From: JASFYU01 sp045046905
GTDB lineage: Bacteria > Bacteroidota > Bacteroidia > Flavobacteriales > Flavobacteriaceae
DNA: 48,041 bases
Direction of reading: 5' to 3'
Assembly: GCA_045046905.1 (NCBI GenBank)
Contig: JASFYU010000030.1
Location: forward strand, 1-48,041
The notes under the pieces: generated by a model
What the model was told of the DNA's origin: nothing
Databases searched by the model: none
Seen by the model: the letters and a program-made list of their open reading frames with translations, nothing else
Part shown: positions 1-8,065 of the stretch, in pieces
How the letters are laid out: each line of letters opens with the position of its first letter
Position numbering within the stretch: position 1 is the stretch's first letter
Position numbers and translations under genes: made by a program

Positions 1-174
1 AAAATCTTTGAAATATCTCGATATTCCTTCAAATTTTCCATTTCAAATCTTAGCTTTTATTTGTATTCTGTAGATTAAATCTTAGGTCGAACTCAGGTTT
101 ATAATATATTCTTTCGTTTTTAGCCCCTTTTCAGGTTGAACCTTTTTCATAAGTTATTGAGCTATATTGGTAAC

Positions 175-203
175 TTGAACAATATGCTATCGTCTTAAAT
201 TTG
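175..203 (+). promoter_or_regulatory. Flavobacterial-type promoter of the GlcG-like gene
   Basis: TTG at 175-177 is followed after 18 bases by TAAATTTG at 196-203. This matches the Bacteroidota -33/-7 consensus (TTG ... TAnnTTTG). The start codon of the GlcG-like gene lies 33 bases downstream of the -7 box. Recognised by eye only. Confidence 0.6.
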
Positions 204-235
204 CAGCTAATCATATAAGACAAAAAAAGAAAATT

Positions 236-634
236 ATGACCATCACATTAGCACAGGCCGAAAAAATGATTGCAGTTGCAAAAGAAAAATCCACTGCACT
301 AGACACAAAAATGAATATCGCAATTGTAGATGCAGGGGCGAATTTAGTAGCCTTCGCACGTATGGACGGTGCTTGGCTAGGATCCTTGGACATTGCAATC
401 AAAAAAGCCAAAACAGCCCGTTTTTTTGATATGAATACCGGAATTATAGGCGAACTGTCTCAGCCAGGTCAGCCTTTATTCAATATCGAACATTCTAATA
501 ATGGTCTAATAACCTTTCCTGGAGGCGTACCCGTAAAAGATGCCGACGGAAACATTATTGGAGCTATCGGCGTAAGCGGAAGCTCTGTAGAAAATGACCA
601 TACCGTTGCAGAAGCTGGTGCATCGACAATCTAA
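236..634 (+). CDS. GlcG/HbpS family (DUF336) protein
   Basis: A 132-residue protein that fits the whole GlcG/HbpS fold, which is usually 130-150 residues. Seen: an N-terminal helix with repeated Ala/Lys/Glu, the core stretch NIAIVDAGANLVAFARMDGA (about residues 27-46), a Ser-Asp-Ile-Ala helix with KKAKTA, and the Gly-rich end GAIGVSGSS before a His-Thr-Val-Ala-Glu-Ala-Gly tail. The family includes the haem-binding sensor HbpS of Streptomyces and the glycolate-operon protein GlcG, and some members ride next to oxidoreductases. No signal peptide is visible, so it is probably cytoplasmic. It has its own promoter and converges on the HAD gene. The ligand cannot be deduced from sequence. Family assignment is firm, function is open. 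Confidence 0.88.
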   Translation: MTITLAQAEKMIAVAKEKSTALDTKMNIAIVDAGANLVAFARMDGAWLGSLDIAIKKAKTARFFDMNTGIIGELSQPGQPLFNIEHSNNGLITFPGGVPVKDADGNIIGAIGVSGSSVENDHTVAEAGASTI

Positions 635-640
635 AATTTG

Positions 641-692
641 CGCTGATACAGGAAAGGGCTATCCTAACCTATCCCTTTTATCCGTGTCAGCG
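641..692. terminator. Long imperfect inverted repeat between convergent genes
   Basis: CGCTGATACAGGAAAGGG (from 641) pairs imperfectly with CCCTTTTATCCGTGTCAGCG (673-692). It lies between the GlcG-like gene and the convergent HAD gene, overlapping the last codons of the latter. It probably serves as a bidirectional terminator. There is no long T-run, so confidence is moderate. Confidence 0.5.
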
Positions 693-1335
693 TATTTTGT
701 ATAAACGGTTCGCTAAGCTCTGAATAGTTCGTAATAATATGGTCCGCGAGGGTCAGCTTATTCGCTTTCTCGGTAGTAGTAATGGCGATACATTTCATGC
801 CAGCAGCTTTTGCTGATTGCACCCCGTTTTCCGAATCTTCAATGACCAAACAATTAGCGCAATCGACCTGCAATTTTTTTGCGGTCAAGAGATAGGGTTC
901 AGGGTCGGGCTTTCCGTAGCTAACATCATTGGCACAAACTATAGTCTTGAAACGTGTACCAATTTTCAATTGATCCATTACGGCTTGTACCTCCTCAAAA
1001 GTGGAGCTTGTTGTAAGGGCCAGGGTATATTTTTTATGAAGTTGATGTATCAATTCAATAACCCCAGCATACACCTTTAAATTTCCCTTGATCAATGCTT
1101 GATAGGCCGCAGATTTTGCAGCAATAAGATGCGATACACTTTGGTTTTGCACCCCAAATTTTGCTACCAAATCTTTGAAAGCCGAGGCATCAGTTCTTCC
1201 CAAACAGAATTCACGATAAATTTCTGGAGTGACCTCTACCCCTACTCCTTCGAAAATCTGTTGTGTTGCCAATTCATGAATATCCTCATCGTCGGTGATA
1301 ACGCCATTCATATCAAAAATAATGGTTGTGATCAT
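664..1335 (-). CDS. HAD-superfamily sugar-phosphatase-like hydrolase (beta-PGM-like)
   Basis: About 223 residues, typical of the beta-phosphoglucomutase-like HAD subfamily with a helical cap. Motif I is IIFDMNGVITDDE at the N-terminus: the nucleophile Asp is present, but the second Asp of DxD is Asn. Motif II is the TTSS of LALTTSS, motif III the Lys of SYGKPDPEPY, and motif IV VIEDSENGVQSAKAAGM. A start 27 bases upstream is possible, but it would overlap the preceding gene and would put nine extra residues before the beta-strand that carries motif I, so the ATG at 1335 is preferred. It begins 7 bases after the metallophosphoesterase stop, so the two are probably co-transcribed. Likely a cytoplasmic sugar-phosphate phosphatase or mutase. 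The DxN motif makes the exact reaction uncertain. Confidence 0.85.
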   Translation of the reverse strand: MITTIIFDMNGVITDDEDIHELATQQIFEGVGVEVTPEIYREFCLGRTDASAFKDLVAKFGVQNQSVSHLIAAKSAAYQALIKGNLKVYAGVIELIHQLHKKYTLALTTSSTFEEVQAVMDQLKIGTRFKTIVCANDVSYGKPDPEPYLLTAKKLQVDCANCLVIEDSENGVQSAKAAGMKCIAITTTEKANKLTLADHIITNYSELSEPFIQNTLTRIKGIG

Positions 1336-1342
1336 ATCGGTT

Positions 1343-3640
1343 TTACTTATGGTGCAGTTCAAAACTATCTAATATACCACCATCACTACCATCACCATTC
1401 ATTTTACGGGCCGTGAGCTTTAAATGCTTGCCATTAATTTCAAATACAACATAATGGTATTCATAGAATTCGCCAGCATCGGTTTCATCACTATCCTTCA
1501 CGGCCTTATGATCTGGAAAATCAATTTGCTCCCACTCGAAATACTTATGATTATCGAGATTTGAACCGCCACCGCCAGTAATCATATAGGTCGCATTATT
1601 CCCCTTTCCGGTCTTTGGATCATAGGGCTTATGTGGCAAACCTCTTTCATAATCATGTGTATGCCCGCTCAATACCACGTCAACATCATTGGCTTCAATG
1701 ATAGGTACAATATACTTTCGCAAAAGGGGCTCCCCGTCATAAGGGCCACCTGACCAAGCCTCAGAATACGGAGGTTGGTGCATAAGTGCAAATATCCATT
1801 CGCTATTTTTACGCGCCTTTTTTACATCATTGACAAACCAATTGTATTGTTGGCTATTGACCGCAATACCATCACCTTCTTCCATATTGGCCTTATTTGG
1901 ATCTAGAAAAATAAAATGCGAATTCCCATAATCAACCGAATAGAAATATTCTGTACTTCCGGCATCGTTCAAAGGGTGATTCACATACTTTTCAAAAGGA
2001 GGCACAATACGCTTTTCACTATAGCCGCCATACTCATGATTACCGATTGCAATATAGGTGGGTACTGAACCGCTGACATACCGCATTGGGTATAAATACT
2101 CATCAACCCAACCCATCAGATTAGAGCCTGTAGACACTACATCACCAACATTTAAAATAATATCCGGATTTTCACGAGCCATCATTTTCATTAGATTGTC
2201 ATGTACCTTAGGGTATGATCTATTATCACCATAGGCAATAATCTTTATAGGTGCGTCTTTAGGCTTATTGGTATGAAAAGTACGCAGCTCACTATTCATA
2301 TTAAAACATTTTACCTGATAAGAATACGTTTCATTTGGAGCTAAACCCACCAAAGTAACCTCATGAATGGTGCTAGGAATTTTATTTTCTACGACCACTT
2401 GATCCAACGTCCCATTTTGACCATATACAACACTACCATACGTTGGGTATGCGGTTTCCCACATAATAGTAATGGCATCATTCTGTACATTTTGTAAATA
2501 CGGAGGAACTAAAAAAGCAGGACGATCTGCAAGTGCTACCGCAAGGTTTTTTATGGCGCTATTCGTCACTATTAGTCTTGTGTTTATATCTGAATTTGAA
2601 TTCGCTTCAATAACTTTAGTAACCTCATTGACTATCGACATCTCAGGTTCTGGATGCCTTTCACAATACCTATCTAAACGATTTAAGGAGGCATTTACAG
2701 CTGCAATCGTCTTCTTAAGTTCAAAAGCTTCATCAGTAATCAATCTTGCATATCTTAAATCACCAGAGCCCCAATTGTTAATGACCTTGATCGCGATAGT
2801 CACAAAAGATCCTGATTTTGCGGCCTTATCTAATATGATATTCCCTTCATCACCACCAAATTGTAGCCTTAATTTACCATCGACCCATATCTCACCTTTA
2901 TCATTGGCACTGACCAATAATCGAAGGGGTTTACCATTTACTTGAAATGAATCAATAGTTTTAGGAATTTCAATCTTGGCGATGTACCATGCATGTTCAT
3001 ATTCTCCTCGCCAACTATTCGACGTTTTTCTTTCTTCCCAAGTCAAGTCCTCAAAAGCAATTTGAGCAGATTCATCTTTCGCTTTATGACCGTATTTCCA
3101 TTGTGAAATTTCCAAACCGTTTTTAGATTCTGGAAAATTCGACACTTTTATAAACCGGCCATAACCCACAGGCATACCTACTAGGCGTGCATTGTAGAAC
3201 CTACTATTATACCCGCCATTCACGCTTCTTATCTGAATATTAAATACAGTACCTTCTTTAGCCGATAAGGCCAAAACTCCTTTTCCTGAATACCCGCGTA
3301 CCTTAAACAGCGCTTTTCCGTCTACATAAACCTCAGCTTCTGGGTCTACATTTATATGTAATACAACATCAAAACCTGCTAGGCTTTTTGGAATAATAAC
3401 TTGCTGCTTAAACCATTTTACACCTCCCTTTTCCCAAAACGGAACGTTTAATGCTTCCTTTTTCCATAATTTGGGTTTGTGCTTCGATACCTGAGCTAAA
3501 GACAGATCCCCCTTATGCGCGTACCATTCATTCAACTCTATATACGGATGCGGTTCTAAGGGCTGAACAAAAGTCTTATTTTGAGCGATAAGACCGTTTG
3601 CAAAAAGCAATACAAAGATCACTAAATTATTTATTTTCAT
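1343..3640 (-). CDS. Secreted multidomain purple acid phosphatase-like metallophosphoesterase
   Basis: 765 residues. Signal peptide at 1-19 (LLFANGLIAQ cleavage region). Two jelly-roll, glycoside-hydrolase-sugar-binding-like modules follow, at about 75-150 (PEAEVYVDGKALF) and 215-300 (NDKGEIWVDGKLRL). Next come a helical linker, an Fn3-like purple-acid-phosphatase N-domain at about 378-458 (PPYLQNVQNDAITIMWET), and a calcineurin-type catalytic domain at about 465-745. The metal-binding motifs are complete: YGDNR (Asp472), NVGD (Asp500), GNHE (Asn534-His535), MHQPPY (His621) and GHTHDYER (His660, His662). The product is a binuclear-metal phosphomonoesterase or diesterase exported to the periplasm or surface. 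It is much longer than simple family members because of the two carbohydrate-binding-like modules, suggesting a phosphorylated glycan as substrate (inference). It is in operon order behind a second metallophosphoesterase (34 bases away). Confidence 0.9.
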   Translation of the reverse strand: MKINNLVIFVLLFANGLIAQNKTFVQPLEPHPYIELNEWYAHKGDLSLAQVSKHKPKLWKKEALNVPFWEKGGVKWFKQQVIIPKSLAGFDVVLHINVDPEAEVYVDGKALFKVRGYSGKGVLALSAKEGTVFNIQIRSVNGGYNSRFYNARLVGMPVGYGRFIKVSNFPESKNGLEISQWKYGHKAKDESAQIAFEDLTWEERKTSNSWRGEYEHAWYIAKIEIPKTIDSFQVNGKPLRLLVSANDKGEIWVDGKLRLQFGGDEGNIILDKAAKSGSFVTIAIKVINNWGSGDLRYARLITDEAFELKKTIAAVNASLNRLDRYCERHPEPEMSIVNEVTKVIEANSNSDINTRLIVTNSAIKNLAVALADRPAFLVPPYLQNVQNDAITIMWETAYPTYGSVVYGQNGTLDQVVVENKIPSTIHEVTLVGLAPNETYSYQVKCFNMNSELRTFHTNKPKDAPIKIIAYGDNRSYPKVHDNLMKMMARENPDIILNVGDVVSTGSNLMGWVDEYLYPMRYVSGSVPTYIAIGNHEYGGYSEKRIVPPFEKYVNHPLNDAGSTEYFYSVDYGNSHFIFLDPNKANMEEGDGIAVNSQQYNWFVNDVKKARKNSEWIFALMHQPPYSEAWSGGPYDGEPLLRKYIVPIIEANDVDVVLSGHTHDYERGLPHKPYDPKTGKGNNATYMITGGGGSNLDNHKYFEWEQIDFPDHKAVKDSDETDAGEFYEYHYVVFEINGKHLKLTARKMNGDGSDGGILDSFELHHK

Positions 3641-3674
3641 CTTATTAGGGGTTAGTTTAATTTAAACCGCTACT

Positions 3675-4802
3675 CTATTTTCTGCGCATAACTTCGATTG
3701 TATCAAACTCATTACCGTCGATATCGATTACATGCAATATGGCTTTATCTAATTTTACTTCTACATTAACAAAATGCTCGATTTTTTTATAACTTACAGT
3801 TTCTGGCTGTAGGGCATCAATATCATATAAAGGAGCACCAGCACCTGCCGCAGTTATAAAATGTGTTCCATTATCCAGCGCGTGATGGTAATGATGATCA
3901 TGACCATTAAGAAAAATCTGTACCCCATGCCTTTCAAAAATATCACCCCAGAATTCACGTGCTATTTTTGACTCTTCAACACGGCTTTTCTTTACACTAT
4001 AAAGAGGAAGGTGTTGAAATATAAATATAAAACCGGCTTCTTTATTTAGGTTCAATACATTTTCTAACCACTTTTTTTGTGTTTTCATGTATTCAATCCC
4101 TGAATCATACCAATATTTATCTTCTTTTCCATTAGACACATAAGCAGGCATAGTGGTGCGTAACCCTTCGCTATCTAAAACAACAAATAGGGCATCACCG
4201 ACCGTAAAATAATAATACCGCTCATTATTGGGCAAATCGAAGAAATCATAGTAATAGGGCGAATCTTTTTCGTGATTACCCAATACTGGATAGTAGGGCG
4301 TATTTCTCATAAAATCATGATTGACCTCAAAAAAAGACTCCCAATCACTTATCGATAGGCCATTGGCAACCAAATCACCCGAGTTAACAATAAACCGAGG
4401 CTTCTTTTCCATCACCTTTTTTATGATTTTTTTATGCACATTATGCCGGTTACGGGTATCACCGATAGCGACAAAATTAAAAGGAGTTATCTTATCAGGA
4501 AAAGTGGTCAACGAACCCTTGCCTTCATCAGTACTATCATTGAGCACATCATAAAAATATTTTGTATTCGCCTCTAGGTTCGCCAAATGTATTTTATGCT
4601 GCTTGTATTCTTTAATCGTTTCTGATTTTCCGTTCTCATCAGTCAGGGTCGTCTCTCCTTCTAGCGTCGACCAGCATATGGTAGCATCTTCCGTACTCAT
4701 TTGCTGAATGTAAGGCCCGAAAGCAATTTTTTTATTCTCTTGGGCATGCAATTGAGCTGCAAACACCAAGAAAAGGAATGCAAAATTTATTGTGCTTCTC
4801 AT
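3675..4802 (-). CDS. Secreted purple acid phosphatase-like metallophosphoesterase
   Basis: 375 residues with a signal peptide (1-20, ending AAQLHA). A short Fn3-like PAP N-domain (FGPYIQQMSTEDATICWST, about 28-100) precedes a calcineurin-type domain with all five metal motifs: AIGDTR (Asp115), NSGDL (Asp143), LGNHE (Asn176-His177), FQHLPLY (His264) and NGHDHHYHH (His301, His303). Probable periplasmic phosphatase acting on a phosphorylated organic substrate. It is first in the minus-strand group with the 765-residue phosphatase and the HAD protein. Substrate not recognisable from sequence. Confidence 0.9.
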   Translation of the reverse strand: MRSTINFAFLFLVFAAQLHAQENKKIAFGPYIQQMSTEDATICWSTLEGETTLTDENGKSETIKEYKQHKIHLANLEANTKYFYDVLNDSTDEGKGSLTTFPDKITPFNFVAIGDTRNRHNVHKKIIKKVMEKKPRFIVNSGDLVANGLSISDWESFFEVNHDFMRNTPYYPVLGNHEKDSPYYYDFFDLPNNERYYYFTVGDALFVVLDSEGLRTTMPAYVSNGKEDKYWYDSGIEYMKTQKKWLENVLNLNKEAGFIFIFQHLPLYSVKKSRVEESKIAREFWGDIFERHGVQIFLNGHDHHYHHALDNGTHFITAAGAGAPLYDIDALQPETVSYKKIEHFVNVEVKLDKAILHVIDIDGNEFDTIEVMRRK

Positions 4803-5027
4803 TATTGTATTTTTTTATAAATATATTCCATTTCTCTACAACAGTATTCAGGTATATTATTGAAAATGCACATTATTTTCTCCTTTGGAATATTTATTTA
4901 GCATTATTTTTATCTTAACAATTACGGCGATATTATGATGGGGAAGAATAGATTTTGAACAAGCCTTCGCCGAAGATATTGATATGGTAAAAAAGTACTT
5001 TTATTCTAGACGCAAAAGCACAAACCC

Positions 5028-6605
5028 GTGAAGCAATTTTTATACATCTGCACCTTGATTTCATTGCTCTTTTCATGTTCGGAAAAAAATGCATCTAAAA
5101 AAACTGCATTCGACAGCATAGCGGTTTCGAATCTTTCAGGAGCCAAACTGGCCCGAATACATTGTGCCAGTTGCCATGCCTTTGTGCCTCCTGAATTATT
5201 GCCAAAAGCCATTTGGAAAAATGATGTATTACCAGCTATGGGGCATCGCCTAGGCATATATACTGGGGCGCAGCAGCCTGATAGCATCTTTGGGTCTGCC
5301 GCCAATAGTTTAATCATTAAAGAAGCGAACGTATTTCCTGAAAAACCAGTATTAGCCAAAGCAGATTGGTTGAAAATTACTGACTACTATGTGCATAATG
5401 CCCCTGACACTCTTATTCAAGCCAAACCTACTGCAAAAATCAAAATGGGGTTAACACATTTTAAATACAGAGAACCTTTATTCAATCATCGCCCTTCGCT
5501 AACTTCTATGATCAAAATTCTTCCTGATAATAGAGGCCTTGTTTTTAGTGATAGTAAGCGCGACAATACCTTTTTAACTTTTCTTACTCCAGCACTTAAA
5601 GAAGATCATAGTCTTTTTATAAAAAATACGCCTATACATTATTATGAAAAATCAGATACTATCTATTTGACCACCATAGGAAAAAACGTGTTTCCACACG
5701 ACTTACCGCATGGGGCCGTTCAAAAAATAACGGCTTCGGTAGCAGGGCAAAATCACAACACTATAACGCCTATACTATCAAAATTGCAAAGACCCGTATC
5801 TATGGCCTATGGCGACCTCAACAATGATGGCCTCGAAGACATAGTCGCCTGTGAATATGGTGATTTGACTGGTAAGCTTGTCTGGTTCGAAAATCAAGGA
5901 AACAACAGCTATTCAGCACATACTTTACAAAACAAGGCTGGTGCGATTACCGCGATTATTCAAGACTACAATAAAGATGGGTATAATGATATTTTTGTGT
6001 TGATGGCCCAAGGCGATGAAGGGGTGTTCTATTATGAAAACAGCGGCGATGGCACTTTCACACAAAAGAGGCTGCTATCATTTCTACCGCTCAACGGATC
6101 TCAGTATATAGAGCTTGTCGATTTTAATAACGACGGCTTTGATGATATTGTTTATGTATGTGGTGATAATGCTGACAAAACACCCATTCTAAAAGACTAC
6201 CATGGCATTTACATTTTTTTAAATGATGGGGAACTAAATTTCACCCCATCTTATTTTTATCATCTCAACGGTGCCTATAAGGCAATGCCAAGGGATTATG
6301 ACCTTGATGGAGATTTGGATATTGCTGCTATCTCATTTTTTCCCGATTACCTGGACTCGCCTGAGGAGAGCTTTGTGTATTTGGAAAATAAAGGTAATTT
6401 AAGCTTTGATGCTTCCTCTTTCCCACAATCCTCTAATGGTAGATGGATTGTTATGGATGCTGCCGATATCGATAATGATGGTGATATTGATATCGCCCTT
6501 GGTTCTTTCGTCTACTTTTTGGCCCAAGGCGATACTACGGGCTTAAGCAAAAAATGGCTGACCGAGAGTCCGTCTATCATTCTACTAGAAAATACGACCC
6601 GATAG
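5028..6605 (+). CDS. Lipoprotein cytochrome c with VCBS/FG-GAP repeats
   Basis: 525 residues. The GTG start is chosen because it gives a clean lipoprotein signal (MKQFLYICTLISLLFSC, lipid Cys at 17). One c-type haem site, CASCH (Cys46, Cys49, His50), with Met71 (PAMGHR) as a possible distal ligand, forms a small N-terminal cytochrome domain. From about residue 255 there are at least five Asp-rich calcium-loop repeats typical of VCBS/FG-GAP blades: DLNNDGLEDI, DYNKDGYNDI, DFNNDGFDDI, DYDLDGDLDI and DIDNDGDIDI. The C-terminal part is thus a seven-bladed-propeller-like module on the outer membrane or periplasmic face. Such fusions probably pass electrons from a periplasmic dehydrogenase. The Tat-exported Gfo/Idh protein nearby is a conceivable partner, but this is inference. 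Confidence 0.88.
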   Translation: MKQFLYICTLISLLFSCSEKNASKKTAFDSIAVSNLSGAKLARIHCASCHAFVPPELLPKAIWKNDVLPAMGHRLGIYTGAQQPDSIFGSAANSLIIKEANVFPEKPVLAKADWLKITDYYVHNAPDTLIQAKPTAKIKMGLTHFKYREPLFNHRPSLTSMIKILPDNRGLVFSDSKRDNTFLTFLTPALKEDHSLFIKNTPIHYYEKSDTIYLTTIGKNVFPHDLPHGAVQKITASVAGQNHNTITPILSKLQRPVSMAYGDLNNDGLEDIVACEYGDLTGKLVWFENQGNNSYSAHTLQNKAGAITAIIQDYNKDGYNDIFVLMAQGDEGVFYYENSGDGTFTQKRLLSFLPLNGSQYIELVDFNNDGFDDIVYVCGDNADKTPILKDYHGIYIFLNDGELNFTPSYFYHLNGAYKAMPRDYDLDGDLDIAAISFFPDYLDSPEESFVYLENKGNLSFDASSFPQSSNGRWIVMDAADIDNDGDIDIALGSFVYFLAQGDTTGLSKKWLTESPSIILLENTTR

Positions 6606-6692
6606 CACCTAAGCTAGTTGCATTTTCTACCGCTTCGTTTTACAAAGAAAGAGCAAAGACAGAATTGATATAATAGTCAATAGCAGACGTAA

Positions 6693-7772
6693 TTATTCAC
6701 CTACAAATTTTTGGTATTCAGCATCTATTTGCTCCTTGGTAGCGATACCATCTAAAATGGCGATTCGATATTTAAACCGAACTTCTTCAGAGGGTTTTAA
6801 GCTAAGGTTCATACGTTCTTTTCCGTTACTGAACGTATGCTGCCCTAAGGCATTGGCTGCAAAGAGCCCATAACCACGAGCATGCCAATAGGTTGGGTAT
6901 CCTACATTATTAGGCTCATCCATAATTACTAGTGTCACCTGATTATTGGTCAACATTCCCGAAAGGGCTACCCATTTGGCTCTTTTTCCCCAAACAGCGG
7001 TTCCTTCTATACCTTCACTACTTAAATAATGACCGTTTACCCCGCTATTATCTAAAACAGGAACATCGGTTAATTTTCCATGGGCATCACTTAAAGATAC
7101 TGGGGAGTCACTAGGGTATTCTAACTGCCGAGCTACGCGTATTGCGAACATACCCTCTTTTGTATCATTGAAAACAACCTGCTCATCAACTGCTTTTAAG
7201 GTCACTATTCTATCGATGAATCTTTTGCCCTCTTCTGCATAAAAATTAAAGGTAGTTTCTTCTTTCAATAAGGTAGTACCATCTGGTTTTAACCAATTTG
7301 CAGTAACGCTCATCGATGCGCTTTCAGAACCATTAGTAAGCGCAACTATTTTATCATGCCGAATGGTGCCTAGTTTATCTTTCATCTCCTCGGGCATTGC
7401 ATTTGAATTACCCCAATAATCTAAACCGTTTACATCGCCATAATTAAACCATGCTCCGATATGATGCGGATGATCCGTTCTTTCATTCGCCCTTGTAGCG
7501 AGAGGAAAACCTCTGGTAACAACCTCGCCATTTGCAGCAATAATCGGATAAAGTGTTGTTTTTTTAAGAACAGCGATATCGCTTGAATACAAATAGGAGG
7601 TGAATAGTTTTCCGTTTACAAAAACATCGACCTTCTTAGCTTCACTATTGTCTGATATCGTAATCTCATTTTTAACTTCTGCCTTCTCTGCCGTTTTCTT
7701 CTTTTTTTCTGAACAGCCACTACTCACCAAAAAAAGGAGTAAAGTCTGAAAAATAAATGTACTTTTTTTCAT
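6693..7772 (-). CDS. DUF6807 (PmoA-like) family lipoprotein
   Basis: 359 residues with a lipoprotein signal (VSSGC, lipid Cys at 20) followed by a Lys-rich stretch. Family marks visible: LYPIIAANGEVVTRGFPL, the conserved His cluster ERTDHPHHIGAWFNYGDVNG (about 115-134), DYWGNS, and a C-terminal HARGYGLFAANALGQ. This matches proteins annotated PmoA or DUF6807 that accompany Gfo/Idh/MocA oxidoreductases and glycan hydrolases in Bacteroidota and Planctomycetota. No enzymatic activity can be read from the sequence. The HPHH cluster could be a metal or active site. The cell location is the periplasm or outer membrane. The methane-oxygenase name is historical and not supported here. Confidence 0.85.
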   Translation of the reverse strand: MKKSTFIFQTLLLFLVSSGCSEKKKKTAEKAEVKNEITISDNSEAKKVDVFVNGKLFTSYLYSSDIAVLKKTTLYPIIAANGEVVTRGFPLATRANERTDHPHHIGAWFNYGDVNGLDYWGNSNAMPEEMKDKLGTIRHDKIVALTNGSESASMSVTANWLKPDGTTLLKEETTFNFYAEEGKRFIDRIVTLKAVDEQVVFNDTKEGMFAIRVARQLEYPSDSPVSLSDAHGKLTDVPVLDNSGVNGHYLSSEGIEGTAVWGKRAKWVALSGMLTNNQVTLVIMDEPNNVGYPTYWHARGYGLFAANALGQHTFSNGKERMNLSLKPSEEVRFKYRIAILDGIATKEQIDAEYQKFVGE

Positions 7773-7909
7773 CTATGCCAATAATTAAAAGGAAGCTCAT
7801 TCCAAATTAGTAATCAATAGAGCAATTTTGTTTTCGGTAACTCAGTTTATTATCAAATTAGTATTATTTCTTATAACAATCCGACGACCTTCATCATCAT
7901 ATAAAAGGA

Positions 7910-8055
7910 AAGAGGCTGTTTAAAAAGCTTATTTTTGACGTCTTTGCGAGGAGCGAAGCAAACTGTACATTGCTAGCAATCAACAAGTAAATTACTTCCC
8001 CCGAGTGCTCAGGGTCGTAATGACGGCTTATTTCAACTTTTCAAACAGCCTCTTT
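7910..8055. mobile_element. MITE-like repeat with terminal inverted repeats
   Basis: A gene-free stretch bounded by AAGAGGCTGTTTAAAAAG (from 7910) and its near-perfect inverse CTTTTCAAACAGCCTCTT (ending about 8054). The interior carries TTGCGAGGAGCGAAGCAA and a CCCCCGAGTGCTCAGGG segment ending in CGTAATGACGG, which resembles short dispersed repeats seen in many flavobacterial genomes. No coding capacity. It may also act as a transcription terminator for the Gfo/Idh/MocA gene, whose stop lies about 10 bases away. Assignment as a non-autonomous element is inferred from the inverted termini only. Confidence 0.55.
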
Positions 8056-8065
8056 TAATACTAAA

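Noticed and set aside
2472..2945. 157-residue open frame on the plus strand
   Set aside because: Lies antisense inside the metallophosphoesterase gene, with no recognisable domain and no promoter.
6693..7772. Particulate methane monooxygenase subunit (PmoA)
   Set aside because: The family name is historical. The protein is a soluble lipoprotein without the membrane helices of true PmoA.
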